Source: Ooceraea biroi (Eukaryota; Arthropoda; Insecta; Hymenoptera; Formicidae). From it: a DNA stretch of 64,000 bases. Made by a program: the position numbers and the translations under genes. Below, piece after piece: positions 1-13,440 of this stretch. The notes below the pieces were generated by a model. That model was not told the origin of the DNA. It saw nothing but the letters and a program-made list of their open reading frames with translations, and ran no database searches. Numbering within the stretch: the stretch's first letter is position 1; each line of letters opens with the position of its first letter. The stretch spans positions 10,442,464 to 10,506,463 of the forward strand of contig NC_039511.1 in the NCBI RefSeq assembly GCF_003672135.1, in the 5' to 3' direction.

Positions 1-3000
1 CTTGCGCCGCGAACGTTTCTCATTTTAACGTTTGTTAATTATTCTTTCATGTCGTAATATTTATTGAAATTGAATAATGTACACGACGCGCGAAATATAT
101 AATTACATATAAAGTCATTTTAATCGTTTTGCGAAATATCCTAATGTTAGTAGTTTCACATTTTTTACACGGATAGACGTCTATTTTGGTTGTGCACGGC
201 AGACTCGTTAGACTATACACGTTGCAGCAAAAGCGGAGACAAGGTACCTGCTAGCAGGTATAGGCGAGTTCGGCACGCCAGAGTAGAGTTAAGAACATTA
301 GGAGAGTGGTCAGCGAAGCTTCAGCTAACGCCATTACGATTAAGAATGCTTCATTATGTACAAGCTGACCGATTATGGCCGTTGACCGCGCTACAATAGA
401 GCTACCTTGTAATATCATACCGAGTAGTAGTTCGTTAAACATCGAGGATGAGAGCCTATTATGCAATTAACCCACGCCGAAGAGCACTCTCTTCCCTTCT
501 TCCTTTTTTGACGACTATCCGTTGCCTTTTTTCCGCGCACTCGTTATTAAAATGCGCATTTGGCGTACAACATGTTAATATGTAATATACTATAATCTAT
601 ATGTATCTATATCTAATCCATATATTTTTTGAACAATGTATATATATGTACATAACATTAATGAATCTTTATAAAATTTAAACTCGATTAATAATAATTC
701 TATAAAATGCTAGTGAAAATGTGAAGACAGTTGAAAAAATAAATTATTAAACCTATTAATTGGCAAATTAATTAATTATTTTAATGAAATTTATAAAAAA
801 TTAATCGAGTTAATAGAATATTATATCTTTTTTATTATTTAACATTTGGAGATACAATGTTCTTGAATTACAAGATGTCAAGTACACTTCAAGAGCAGCG
901 AAAATTGCGATTATCTGCAATTTGAAATTAATCTTTAAATAAATCAAATTTATCTGTTATCGACTCGCTGGAGTGCGATGGTGGATAGATTCTCTTTAAT
1001 TACTACGTGAACTGTTCCCTCCCCTAGGCCACCAATTATGTTAATACTAACACAAAATCCGTGCTTTATGTGCTTGTCCACGCGAGTGGAAACATTTTAA
1101 TTGGTAGACTGCCCCCAAGGGAGGGTAGCAAAGGGAGAGCATTGCGCTGCTAATATTCGTCCTCACTTAATACTTATTTTGCTGCTCTTCTTACAACTTT
1201 TCTTCCGGCTCTCATCCCCATCGGGAACGAAAAGGCGAAGGAATCTCGACGATCGTAGAGGAGTCGAGTGAGACGTCACGACGTGGCGATGCACCCAAAG
1301 AGGGATGCGCTTAGGGGAGAAAGGCCGACTGGAAGACGACGCGGTGGCGTAAGGAGGATGAGAAGGCTCACTGTGAGGGGGAGGAGTTGCCGTCGCTACG
1401 AGAGACCGATGCTAATTTACTGCGCATTACGTGAGATTTACACAACCCCGTTCTACTCCCCGTCACACCCTTCGTTCCTTTCAGATTTTTCATAGTTTTC
1501 TCCCCTTGCGGCCAACCACCTGTCTTCATCTCTATCTGCAAGGAGCTCTCATCGTCGTCATCAACTCACTTGAACGCGACGACGATCCTCGGATTTTTTT
1601 TTCTACGCTTGCGACGTCGCGAGTCGAGCTTGGAGCGACGCTTTTTACTTCGGAAAACGATGCGCTTCAAATTGGCGAGGCGGTGAGAGTCCGAAAAGTT
1701 TGACGGATGGAATTTAAATTTTCAAATATTCACTGCATTGTATGAATATATTAAATAAGCGATATAATTTTTAACATAATTTTTAACATTCAAGTATGGT
1801 TTTCCTTTTTCTATGATGCACGACTCACGAATGAAATTAATGAAATTATAATAAAAGAACCATAATTAGTTTGTAACAAAAGTATACATAACAAAGTACT
1901 ATTTTGCAATTGTTATACAATTAATGATGGAAGTAAAAGTACAAAATCATTTATCTATTAAATCTCTGACTGAATGAAACTTCGTTCTATATTTAATTTT
2001 GAGTAGACTCTTTACTCTTTAGTTTCTAATATTAATGGTTAGTTTCTAATTCTAACAGTGATTCTAAAATCATTAAATTATCACAGAAGAAAAAATTGAC
2101 TATAGACTTTCACCTCTATACCTCCAACTAATCCCGAATAACATCTTGTGTACATCTGACGTAAAAATGTTGGTTGCGATTGCACGATACATGAATCGCC
2201 GTGATAAGGAACATGGCATTACGGGGGTGCATCTGGTGTACGCGAGAGCATCGAGAACGTGAAACGAAACGCTGATTGAGAGGCGCTGCCTAGCAACTGG
2301 TGTCCTCGCAGCCTTTTTCCCCTCTCTCTCTTTCTCTCCCTTTTCCATCCTGTTGCAACCCCCTTCGGGCTTTCGCTCATCCTCCTGTAACGTCACCGTT
2401 TCCACTACCGTGAGAGCGAATGACGCATTCGCGAGTACATCTTCCCTCTCTACGCGTCAGCGATACAAACTCTCGAATGGGGTAAATGATACCCTTATCG
2501 ACGCGATTTAGACGATATCTGTGATAAAATGATTGATAGGGAATCATTAAAATAATACATTAATATGCGATTGCAACGCGCAACATCCCGCATCACTGTG
2601 AGTGACTGAAATCTATACTTATGTATGTCTGATATGTATGATATGGTTCTCTGTCTACAATACATTTCGAATATAATTCTGTCATAAAATAATGTAAAAC
2701 AGTGTTACTATACATGTTTTCTATAAAAATCCATAATTTTATGACAGTTTGCAATAACGTAATAATATCTTTTTTAAAAGCAAATATACGGGGCTGTGAT
2801 TTTTTTAATTATCATATGTTACGCATTAAAGTGATTATAAATAAATTGCTCAAGGTAGTAGCTATATTCTATCACTCTTTCTCTGATAATATTATAATTT
2901 AAGTGTTTTTCTCTCGTTAATTCCGAACAGTAGTACATCTCTCGCGTGCCGTTAATATACGGCAATTTTAAAACATTCAAAGTAAGCGGTTCAACTATTG

Positions 3001-3780
3001 CATCTGATCCAACGTGGATTTTTACCAGCGGTATTTATTTTTCTGCTCCGCACTTTTCACTGCACTGATTCTATATTTTTCGACGTGTGCGCTCGCGCGC
3101 GCGTGTGTTTTGCGCCGCGTATGTTCATTTTAATAATTAGATAAAACGCGCGAATTAAAAGTAATTAAAATGGATCCCGGCGAACATGGCCGCGCATTCG
3201 ACAGAGATTAATAACGATTGATGCTACACTTGTAATCATAATTAAGTATGGATGAATCATATCCGCCGCAGGAATGCAATAACGTTTTGTGTAATGGAGA
3301 TGGCAAAGTTGATTGGAACATATTTGATGGATTTTATGTGCTTCGTTGATTGGAGCGGGCTATGAGCTTCCGCACGAAAATTGTATGTTTCCCTCGCACA
3401 ATGGAAATCCAAATTCATAATTCTTTCGATTAATGCGCATTATCGTCGAAACTCGTCAAAATTTCGAGATGCGGGAGTAAAATATTCAGGTTCGAAAGTA
3501 CGGTCGATCGACGCGGATATCAGCGAGACGGGAACTTCTCAGATATTTATAATAACATTAATATTAGTATGTACGAGAGCGCTATCGAATTATTATAAAA
3601 ACATGCGATAATTGTTTTGTGCCATTCACAAAACTCGCGGTTGCTGAACTCCATTAACAACGTTAAGAAGAAACATTTTTTCATTTTATGCATATTCGTT
3701 TTAATTTTTATCTCTTATATATGTTCTACTTTTTTCTTATTTTCTTCTTATTTATTATAATTATAATTATCATATTATCT
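1..3780. other. FOXO intron, AT-rich segment
   Basis: Mostly AT-rich (especially 540-960, 1700-2100 and 2500-2930), with less AT-rich patches at 180-520, 1200-1700 and 2100-2480. No exon of a known protein and no RNA gene was seen. Short open frames here, for example 190-399 on +, show no domain I recognise. There is a short CG/TG alternating tract near 3092-3108. Confidence 0.55.
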
Positions 3781-5150
3781 TCTCGAGTGACCATAAGGGT
3801 CTGGCATGATCAAGCATCTGGAAATTCGCGTTAAAAAACGCCCGCCCACGCACGCCAAATAGAGGAGCAAACCCGCGCGCATAAGTTCACGTCTATTCCC
3901 GTAACTTTAGCGCAATTACTCACGGATCGCGGGATGGATTTTTGCGCACACGACACCCAGTATGTAGAAGTTTTTGCGGTTCGGGGGCCGGGTTTCTCGT
4001 CTCGCGCCGCACAGGGGTATTATTTTCTCGCCTGTGTGCCACGTGCAATGGTGGACTTGTGTAGGTGAAGAAAGGTCGCCCCTCGAGGGTAGGTAGGTCG
4101 AATCCGAAGAGTGCCACTGTGGTGCTTGTTGGGAAATGGTAGTAAGGGGGAGGGGGAGGGAAGGTAAAAGGTAGAGGGTAAGGGATGTCACACTTGTTGC
4201 TCCTTCCTGAAAGCCCTCGGCCGCGTTGTGTTGGTACACCAGTCTTTACAGACGAAAACACATTTGCCCTCCTCGGCTCGTATATGTGCGGGGGTGGTGC
4301 GTACGTGTGTTAGCGCGGTCGCGATTTATGCAACCGCAATTTCTCGAGAAGAACCGCGCGTCCTCTAATGAATTCGCTAAATTCGATTGCGCTCCGTATT
4401 TGCGCGGTCTCGTGCGCTTCATCAAATCTCGAGGAGCTCGAGATGAGTTCCTTAACGATGATTGGACCGCTTATTCTGTAAGCAGATTTATTTGCATGAA
4501 TGTTGTATGAATTGCAACGAAGTGTAGTATATAGTATATATGCGAGCGAATGTATTGATATAAACAATATTTTCAAAGCGCAATGTAGATACGTCGTTCA
4601 TTCGTTCGAAATAAGCTTGAAGTTCTGATATTTTTACATCTAATTATCTACGTGATTCCCGATCAACGATCCTGATGATGATGAACGATCAACCATGACA
4701 AGATATAAAGAGATTAACAATGATATGACGAATCTAATAATTTCACGATTGTACTTGTGAAAAAAAAATCATCAATCTGATCTTATCTTTTGGCACGATA
4801 TCTGATGATACCCGACTGTATCTTTGTGTGTATTATATTAAAAAATAATCTTCAATATTACATGAAAAAAACTATTTTTTGAATACTCTTAATTTCTATA
4901 TATCTTTAAGATTTTGCCCAGCGCAGCACTAAAAAAGATAATTTTTATTACAAAATTATTTCGAGATTATATTGTTAATATTATAATAATATTATAAATA
5001 TAAATAATTGTTTCTTCATCGATACGTATCAATCAGTTGCAATGCATAACAAGAAAAAAAAATGCAATTTCATATTGCGAATCGGCGTATCCTCCGGTAA
5101 ATTAATCCCTGATTACGGTGTACGATTAATTTAGATTTCCCGAATTTGTG
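3781..5150. other. FOXO intron, G-rich patch then AT-rich
   Basis: 3840-4450 is GC-rich with a purine-rich G tract at 4146-4160 (three G runs of 5, 5 and 3, short of a full four-run quadruplex motif). 4500-5150 is AT-rich and featureless. Overlapping open frames at about 3916-4261 on the minus strand are Pro/Ser-rich by composition only. No gene supported. Confidence 0.5.
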
Positions 5151-7629
5151 AATAGGCCACTTGCGTAATCCGACAGAATTATCCGGCATCTATGTTCCGC
5201 CGATCATCCGCACTAACTACCCGGCAAGATCTCACGATGCAGCTACGGAATCCTTCGACGGGATGCGTAGTTGTATTATAATTTGCCGGGAGATGTACTC
5301 TGGTTTCCAGTATTTAATACATTACTATGCGCGCGAGAATATGTCGTCGTCGTCGTGCGTGGGATATTCGCAGACGAGAGCTCCGATATCGGCGGCTAAT
5401 GAATTTCATTTGGCTCGTTGCGCGCGGCGCGGCGCTCGACGCGGCTCGGCGCGACGGGGTGAACGAGCGAGCGGAACGGGGCGCAAATTACTACGGGCGC
5501 AAGGCGCGCAGGAAATTTAATCGGGCTTAATTACTGCCCGGGCTCTTCCGCAGCGCCGTCGATAATCGACTAAAACATGTCGAATCGGTCAATTCGATGC
5601 CGAGATGCGCGCGATACATCCGCAATCTGCTGGTAGAACGACGCGCGCGCATCCCTCACGTTGATCGGCGCATATTAAATTAATCGCAAGCCCAACGGTG
5701 AGGAGGAGGGCGGATGGGATTGGGGTGGCAAAAGAGGCTCGTGTTGCAGGTAGCTATCTGTCGCATCGGTGACGGTACTTGCATCGGTGTGTCTATTTAA
5801 CTGCGATGTGTCACGCGAGACGCTCGCGCGCGCTGCAGCTGCTATCCGTGAACTGATCAGACTTCCATTTTCTGTCTCTGCACTTGTCAATCTGAAATTA
5901 GAAACAGCTGCTCGAAACGACGATGATCGCGTCGGCCGATAGACGGTTAATCACCGATGCGTTTGGGGCGTTGCTGAACGCGTTTAGAAGATAATGCTGG
6001 GGTGTCGCCGATGTTGAGGAGGTTGTCCGTGAATGAGGCTGCTTTGGGAGGTTTTATCGGTGTTGATCGAATCAGGCACTTTTACTACGAAGAGATGATC
6101 GTCATGGTAAATGTCTCCTGATGCAGGCGGGATAAGAATATCGTCGGTAGAATGGCAGAAAATTACTGATATCTCTGAGATAAGTGTCTTTGATTGAAAA
6201 ATTAAACCACGCAGCTATCTTATCGACACACGTTACATTTTGAATTTTTTAAAAGATACATGATGCTATTTATACTCGCGTTTAATGTGGATAAGTTTAA
6301 TAGATGGATTTGTACTACAAGGAGTGCAGAAAAAAAAATAAAACCGGTAATTTCGAAATAGATGAGATGAAACGTGTACCGTGTCCTTGTTATACTTGAT
6401 CCTCACTTATCCGCCGTGATTATCAGTTGTTAACGAAACTCTCGGAATTACATTAGGAATTATCGATTGTCGAGCTAGAATCGAGCTAATTTGCGGGAAC
6501 GGATTTCCTCCCTCGGCGGGAAATTAATTTCTGCGCTTTCAATGCCAGAACGACCATCTTAATGGCTGCAAAATTTGAATAATGATCGTGTTGTGAGCAC
6601 TTCACCTGCCGAAGGAAGGAAGTTCTCCCTCTTGTTTCGAACCCCGTAGTGGCTTATCCCTTTATCCCTGAAAAATCTCGGCGATCCGAACGTAACGAGC
6701 CCGAGGAGCCCGTTGCGACCGTTAATTTCCCGACGGCCGAAAACGGCGATTAATCAGGCTTCGCTTCATCGGATTGTTTCGCGCCGTCTTGTTCACTCTT
6801 CCTTCCTCTTTCCCGTCCGACAAGACCCCCCGAGATAATTTTTCACGAATTTAATCTTTGCCTCTTCCCCCGTACTCGCGGCCTAACACCACGACGGTGC
6901 CTGTCGACATTCTTACCTCGTTTGTTTTCGACCCTGAACCAACCTTCGATTAACGATCGTTTAATCACGCCACTGATGTTACACAGCTATGAAATTCTAT
7001 ACAACCATAAGAAGCTATAAAGTACAAGCCCGCGGACTTTTATGTCCAAGTGATGATTTACCTAAGCAGCAAATCAGATTTTAAGTTTACCTTTTCTGCT
7101 TCTTTGCGTCTTACTTATAATCGCATTTACAAGACATTTTATTATTGCCAATCTATTAGTTCAAATTATTTCTCTTCCCTTTCGCTGCGTCCCTTTCATT
7201 AGCTGTTTTTCATTAGCTGTCGTACTGAAATGAGATTAAAACTTGGAAAAAGCCTCGAAAAGAACGCATCGGATTCTTAGGATCGCATTCATTCGAGGGT
7301 CAACGACACCGAAAAATCAAACGCCCCGATAAGACGGGCGTTGTTTGTCGGGATTCGGGTCCAGTCGTAACGCTCGCGACGACGATATGCGAGTGCATAA
7401 TATTTTTTCAGAGCGCCCATTTTATAATGTCATTCCGGGAAATCCGATAGTCCTTGCTTCGTCGAATGAAACGGTACGCCGGGGCTGTAGATATATTAAT
7501 CCGCGGCGCGTAAGCAGCTGCCGACGTGCGATCGCGCCTTAACACGCGTGCACACAGGCACGCCGGTTCCTTTTTCGCCGCGTAATTGAATACGCCGAGC
7601 TGACTCTCGAACGTGATATCGCCGATAAC

Positions 7630-7650
7630 GGGGGTGGGGGAGGGGGAGGG
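7630..7650 (+). repeat. Four-run G-quadruplex motif
   Basis: G5-T-G5-A-G5-A-G3: four runs of at least three G with single-base loops, on the + strand, which is the transcribed-RNA sense for FOXO. It could fold in nascent FOXO pre-mRNA or in DNA. Confidence 0.85.
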
Positions 7651-9467
7651 TTTACGGATTGCGCAGCGCGTATATTCGCTTAATGAAAACAAATCGTCTT
7701 CCACCGCCACCGCAGTCCGTCTCCGCGAAATTTCACTGCGAATCGCATTATTGCCAGCAGCGACATTCTCCTCTTTTTCTCTTTCTCTCTTCCTTTTTCG
7801 CGCGCTCGACCAAGCGAAGTTCCAATTTTGCCAATCACGATTGGAAGCTCCGTAATTTTGGTTAAAATCGCTCCGGGTGGTGCTCTACGCTTGTATCGAA
7901 ATATCCGGGATAAACCGATGCTATGTTTGCTGACGTTAAATCATTTCTCAACGGCAGGTGAAAATTAACGTCGGAGTAGATTAATATCTCGTCATTACGT
8001 ATTCGTTATTGCAACTTACACTTTACATGCTAATCCGTAACTCGAGCTATTAGCACCAATAATCTGCCAATCTATCAATCTCATAAACATACACTCATGA
8101 TCAATCACGCGAGAAACATTCATGTGGGATATCTTATAGAAAGCAACATTGTGAGCAACGAAACTACGTAAACGCTCACAAATACATTGTAACGACTCAC
8201 GAGACAAAAATATATGATCAATTTCGGCAGATCATGCGTTATCGCGTGATAAGGGTTAATTATTGCCGCAGTAATGTTTCCGTTGGGCTGTAATCGGCCG
8301 GTCATCGAAAAGAAGCTAAGATAATGTCGGCGCGGATGCATACCGATAACGTTTCGGTGAATTATTTGATGCGCGGGCCACCGCACGCGCTAATCGTCGA
8401 GCTTTGTTACAAAACCATGAGATCCCGCATAATTAACGACAATCAATTGGCATCGCCGCTGCGAGGCGAGTGTGGCGCGACGGCATGTTTTATTCAGGGA
8501 TCGCCTAACTGATGAGTTCACCGGGTGAACGGGGTTAGTGATTACAGTTTTAATCGAGCAATTAGCGACGACGTTAATCATGATTTAGAGACTTGCACGC
8601 AGGTGAGCTGCCGCCGACCGGCCACGGTCAGCCCAAGGCTCGCTGCACATAATTCAACAGGTGGGTAGTGCGAGGTAGGCTTAGGAGGGTCCTGGCGCGT
8701 CACTTCAGCTTCCTCGACCCCGACTGAATTACCTACCTACCCTCGTCTCGCTACCCTCTTTATCCCGCCTCGCTGTACGCTCGCCAACCCGAGCGAATTC
8801 GATCCTCATTTGCGCTCCTTCTCCGTCGTAAGAGAGTGCACTTCCATGCACCTGCCTCCACTCTTCCCTCCTCTCCATCCTCTCCGTTCGAGTTTGCAAA
8901 TCGCTCTGCTTCGGGACTAACGTGACAAGCACTATTCAATTTAACTTAACAATTAACTGCTACCTGGAGATCAGATTAAAAGAATTTTAATTTTTATATT
9001 TAGAAAAATTATCCCCGAACATTTTCATACATATTTTGAAGAAAATTGATTTAATTTGTATAAATCAATTTATGAATAGAACCTTGTACGCGTTTAAAGA
9101 TGTTTTATCTTTAATCAGAATTATAATTCAAATCTAATCGCCGATTTAATTTGATTATTTTTATGATTTGATTTAATGATTTTAATAAAAAATTTTAGAA
9201 GAATATCTTTGGAAAAAGTAAGTTATTCTCGATGGACAGAGATAATATTGGACGGGAAACGATCGCTGGCAATTCCGTAAATTAATAAGCGCAAACGTGC
9301 GGCAGGCGAGGGGGCGAAACGAGTAAATGAAACGCGAGGGATATATACATGTATACGGACGAGAACGATAGAAATTCTCGGATAAAGCTTTTCGAAAAGG
9401 CGCTGAATGGGATTCGTTGGTGAGTCAGTGCTATCGCGTCGACATAAACGGATATTACACTGACGAC

Positions 9468-9496
9468 TATAAAAATTAAATCGGCGAACTTTCAGT
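9468..9496 (+). promoter_or_regulatory. Weak candidate core promoter (TATA + initiator)
   Basis: TATAAAAA at 9468-9475 and an insect initiator-like TTCAGTC with its A at 9494, 26 nt from the first T. It lies at the edge of a GC-richer block. No downstream DPE match was seen. It may be a chance pairing. Confidence 0.15.
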
Positions 9497-9660
9497 CCTA
9501 CAGCACCGGTCAGCCAATAGCGAAGGGCGGAAGAATACAGGGCGCGATGCGAGGAAACGATAAACCTTTATTGCTTCTTGCGGCGACTTCCACATCGATA
9601 TCGCGGAATGGAGTGCTTAGGATAAAGCGCGAAATCGTTTCCATCGATTAGCGCAATCGC

Positions 9661-11380
9661 ATCCTTCAACATAAATATCTTTAACGATTCGACGTAATGA
9701 TTTACGACACTTTTTTGAATGAAAGAGAAAATACCAAAATTATCTTACAATTTGGATTTTATAGTTTATGCAATCGATATTGCGCGATGTTTTACGTAAT
9801 TATATCAAGTATTAGATATATTTATATAAATTATGTATTTTTACATTTTTTAAACTTTGTCAAGTATTGTGAATAATGCAGATTATTATATAGCAAGAAA
9901 AAAAATATATACATGATATCTATCCATCTCCGAATGTGATTCTGGGTCGAAAAACGTCGCGACTAACGGCTTAGTATATACTTCAATTCCGTATAATATT
10001 AGATATACTTCTAGAGAGGCCGGAAATAACGATGGGGGAGAGAAAAAGAATGAAGAAATGAAATTGGGCAGGGGCTATCGAGCTAAGGGAATTGATCAAT
10101 ATGGGAAATAGGGCGATTGTCCAAGTGGATGACCAATAAGAATAAAGATATTTCATTTTTCATGAAGTCATTAACCTTTAACCATTACCTTGATGAACAA
10201 GTCGTCGCCCTCGATATCGAACGCGTGATGCCGAGTATGTAATAATGGTAAAATTTAAAATAGCTTTAGCAGAGCTTAGTCTGTTAAATTCGGATCGGAT
10301 AATTCTCTAATGCTTCATTAAATTTCTCTTCTCTCTGGTTTTACTAATGTTGGCCAGAAAATAACTATATTTAATTAATCAGCAGCTAAATTACGATAAT
10401 GGAGCTAGAAGATAATTACTAGTATTGAGATTGATCTATATTATGATTAATTAAAATACGTAATTTTTGCACATTAATAATAAACTTTTGGAATGTTTTT
10501 AACGTTCGATATAAATTAAAAATTATTAAAAGCAAGAACACAGTCATTTTAAATTTTTTCCATCAATCGCGCTAAAGAACGATTTTTTTTCATGCGGATT
10601 TAATGATTTAGAGCGCAACTGACAGGATGACAAAGTACCGTTATAGTGTACAATGTACATTCCAGTATTACATCATTATAAGCAATTTCAACAAGGCCAA
10701 TAAAATCGGGAGTTGTTACAAAACCAGTTCCATTGGAAATACCGTTTCTTGTTTTACTCCCTCAAACTTCTGTTCGGGAAACATATTTTTCTGTGTGTAC
10801 CTCTCCTCTAGTCGGCACTGTATGTCCAAAATTGACGTTATGAATTCTGGAATTTATGAGACATTTAATGTGAAAACTAGAAAGTTGGAAAATTTTTCGA
10901 ATCTCTACCTGATTTCATACACTTATCAAATGCAATTTCCACATATAGGTTTTTACATCTATATAAATTAACAGAATAAAATGTATTGAATTAGTTTTTT
11001 GATTATTGGCGTTTAAACGTACATGTCATTATATATTTATTATTAGGAGAAATTATTGCGTGCAATCAAAGGCATTAGTCTTGCGCGTTACATTAATAGA
11101 TGACAGACTAAAAAAATCAATAATGTTAATAATAAATTGATTATATCAATTAGAAGTTAATGTATTCTTGACAGCACAGTGTGCTATGCTGGCTTTTAAA
11201 GTCTTAAAATTTAAAAGGATACTTATCAGCTGCAATATTAAAATAGTCTTAATGTTCATTTTCTCTCACTGATATAAAAAGATATAGAATATTCTACAGA
11301 ATAGTAAAACAGAATTTTAAGAAGTTTACACCGAACATTTCACGATACTTAGAACGGCTTCGTTTGCTCTCCCATAAAAG
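9661..11380. other. FOXO intron, AT-rich segment
   Basis: AT-rich throughout. One 114-codon open frame (10627-10971, +) is long for such AT-rich DNA and contains several cysteines, but it has no signal peptide, domain or recognised homology. I do not call it a gene. Confidence 0.5.
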
Positions 11381-11864
11381 TACACTTATCTGGCTTTTGC
11401 ACTCGGACTTTCGATCTTGTGGCATTTCGCGCACGGCCATCGTTCCGGGAAATATATCAGGATCCAAGCGTCCGTCCATCGAGCATCTCCAAGTTCCACC
11501 CTTTCCCTGATCCCTGAGGAAAGTTCCGCGGAACTGGTTCGCGGGATCCCGCGCACGCAGCTCCGTGCGAGGCGCGTTTCCGACGGCGAGGGGTACGGCG
11601 GAACGGGATGGATGCATTCAAAATCCGGGAAAAGGAGCCGGGCAGAGAAGTGCATTCGCCGTCGAGGGGGAAATAGGGAGGCTGGAGGCGGCGGGGCGGT
11701 GAACGCGCGAGCGGAAGATGGAAGTTTCGAAGGTGCAGGAAGGTGGTCGTCGTCGTAGGGGTCGTATCTCGCCGACGACCGGGGTAGGTGAGCGTCGAGT
11801 CTCGAGTCGAGGGAAGAAAAATGATCCATTAATCTGAAACCCAAAGTCTGGCGGCGCCGGGCGT

Positions 11865-11925
11865 CGCGGCGGCGGCAGTGGCGGCGGCGTCGACGGCGGC
11901 GGTGGCGGCAGCGGCAGCGTCGGCC
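11865..11925. repeat. Imperfect CGG/GGC trinucleotide tract
   Basis: Runs of GGC/CGG with GTC, GAC and AGT interruptions. Part of the CpG-rich island. Confidence 0.85.
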
Positions 11926-11978
11926 GTGTGCGGTGGTGGTTTCGGCGCGTATCCCGACTCGTGCTCTTCGCAGCCCTG

Positions 11979-11979
11979 C

Positions 11980-12026
<47 letters not shown>
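11979..12026. repeat. (CT)n microsatellite
   Basis: Near-perfect CT dinucleotide run of over 40 nt with one TTT interruption near its start. Confidence 0.93.
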
Positions 12027-12028
<2 letters not shown>

Positions 12029-12195
12029 CCTCCCTTTCCCAATCCACTCCTCGACACGTACGTGCGAGACGGGAGCGCATGAGTGCGCGTGTGCACCGCA
12101 CACGCGAGTGACTCGGAGAGATCTCCTCTCGCAAAGTTGAGCAAGTGGAAGAGGATGGCGGAGGGCAGACTGAAGAAATAGATCAGACAGACGGG

Positions 12196-12225
12196 GAAGA
12201 GAGAGAGAGAGAGAAAGAGAGAGAA
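12196..12225. repeat. (GA)n microsatellite
   Basis: GA run with one AAA interruption, about 170 nt after the CT run. Confidence 0.9.
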
Positions 12226-12300
12226 GGATCGAAATGTCGAGGTGTCGAGACGAGAAGACGATCAGCAGCCACATCTGAATCCCAAATTTGACGCGGCTAT

Positions 12301-13095
12301 ACCACGTTGGTGATTAAAGAGCCAGCGGTCGACGTCGATTGGTAGCGTCGAACTCGTTGCCTCTTCCTCGAAAACAGTGATGGAAATTGCTGGATTGCTG
12401 CATCATATCGATCTCGATAATTGCGAATTCCGCCGGGATAATTGGGGGAAGATCGATTGTATATTCCCGAGTAGATCGCTTGATAGAACTCTTGGCTTAA
12501 AATAACGCTTAATTCCGAAATTCCTGTATTTATTAATTTCCGGCCAGCAGCGATTTGATTTTAAAACAGATTGGAACGGGGTAATCTTGATTTCTTAGAG
12601 AAGACTTAATTTCAGATAAAAATTAATTTTTTTCTTAATCTTCCTTATCATTCCTCATAAAATAATTCAACTGTCCTCACGATTGCGAAACGACATTACG
12701 ATGGCGGTCAGCATAATTTTCCAACGAGTCGTTCGACAGGAACTACGATCGAGCCGCAAAGCGTTAATGTCGGAGATTGGTCGGGGGACGTAAAAGACGC
12801 TCGGGGAAGAAGCGGGATAAAAACGCCCCCGAGTTCAACCAGCCGAGCATGCAATCAGTGTCAGAGATATCAAAAGTTTCACTCTCATCGACTTTTTCCG
12901 AGTTCTCGGACGAGTTCGACGAGGGGGCGGCGATTCGCTGCTTTTTCTCTCCCTCGCCCGTCGTTCTTCCTCTTTCGCGGTGACGCTGCTCTCGCCCGGC
13001 CATAAACGCTCCAGCTCGTAATTTAAAATAAAGGAAGCATAACCGTGCATCTTAAACTCGATGCGGACTCGCCGGCGGCGCTAAAGCGAAAGACG

Positions 13096-13144
<49 letters not shown>

Positions 13145-13440
13145 GAAAACGAAGCCATAGAAAGAGCAGCAGGAACGCAGAAAAAGGAGTGAGAAGGACA
13201 AAGAGGAGGAAGGACTCGTTGAACTATTAGTGGCACGCCATTACCTCACGATGCATTCATAATAGCCACCACGCCATGGTGTTCTCTCCCTCGATTTCGC
13301 GACTGTGAGACTACGAGACTATGTGCTTGCGAAAGAGAGAACGAATGAGAGAAAGAGAGAAAGGGCGGCTTGTCGACCGGCTAAAGGCAGGAAATGAAAT
13401 AAAGCTCGCGTTCGAAACTGCTCTGGCATCTCGATAGACA
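12301..13440. other. FOXO intron, mixed segment with second GA tract
   Basis: 12380-12720 is AT-leaning; 12720-13400 is GC-leaning and purine-rich. Open frames on both strands at 12764-13050 overlap each other and are compositional. No gene supported. Confidence 0.5.
13099..13140. repeat. (AG)n microsatellite
   Basis: Uninterrupted AG dinucleotide run of about 40 nt; it accounts for the Arg-Glu run in the open frame there. Confidence 0.93.

Larger units (their letters stand above)
5151..9660. other. FOXO intron, moderate-GC segment with small CpG patches
   Basis: There is a dense CpG patch at 5410-5520 (repeated CGCGGCG), a G-quadruplex motif at 7630-7650, pyrimidine-rich DNA at 8720-8890 and a TATA/Inr-like pair near 9468-9496. 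8930-9230 is AT-rich. No exon recognised; in particular the missing first half of the forkhead domain is not here. Confidence 0.5.
11380..12300. promoter_or_regulatory. CpG-rich, GAGA-rich island in the FOXO intron
   Basis: A compact GC/CpG-rich block containing a CGG/GGC triplet tract (about 11865-11925), a long CT run (11979-12026) and GA runs (12196-12225), with AT-rich DNA upstream of about 11380. GA/CT repeats are binding sites for GAGA-type factors in insects, and intronic CpG islands are often alternative promoters or enhancers. Several overlapping open frames on both strands (up to 252 codons, minus) are low-complexity Arg/Glu, Ser/Leu or Ala runs caused by the repeats, so they are not called as genes. 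Confidence 0.3.

Noticed and set aside
4146..4160. G-rich tract as a quadruplex.
   Set aside because: Only three G runs of three or more in close proximity; the fourth is GG.
10627..10971. 114-codon, Cys-containing open frame in AT-rich DNA.
   Set aside because: Unusually long for the composition, but there is no signal peptide, domain, regular cysteine pattern or supporting signals.
11386..12274. Open frames of up to 252 codons on the minus strand (and 113 on +).
   Set aside because: They are driven by CT/GA and CGG repeats, giving Arg-Glu, Ser-Leu and Ala runs. Several overlap in different frames, and none shows a domain or splice-consistent context.
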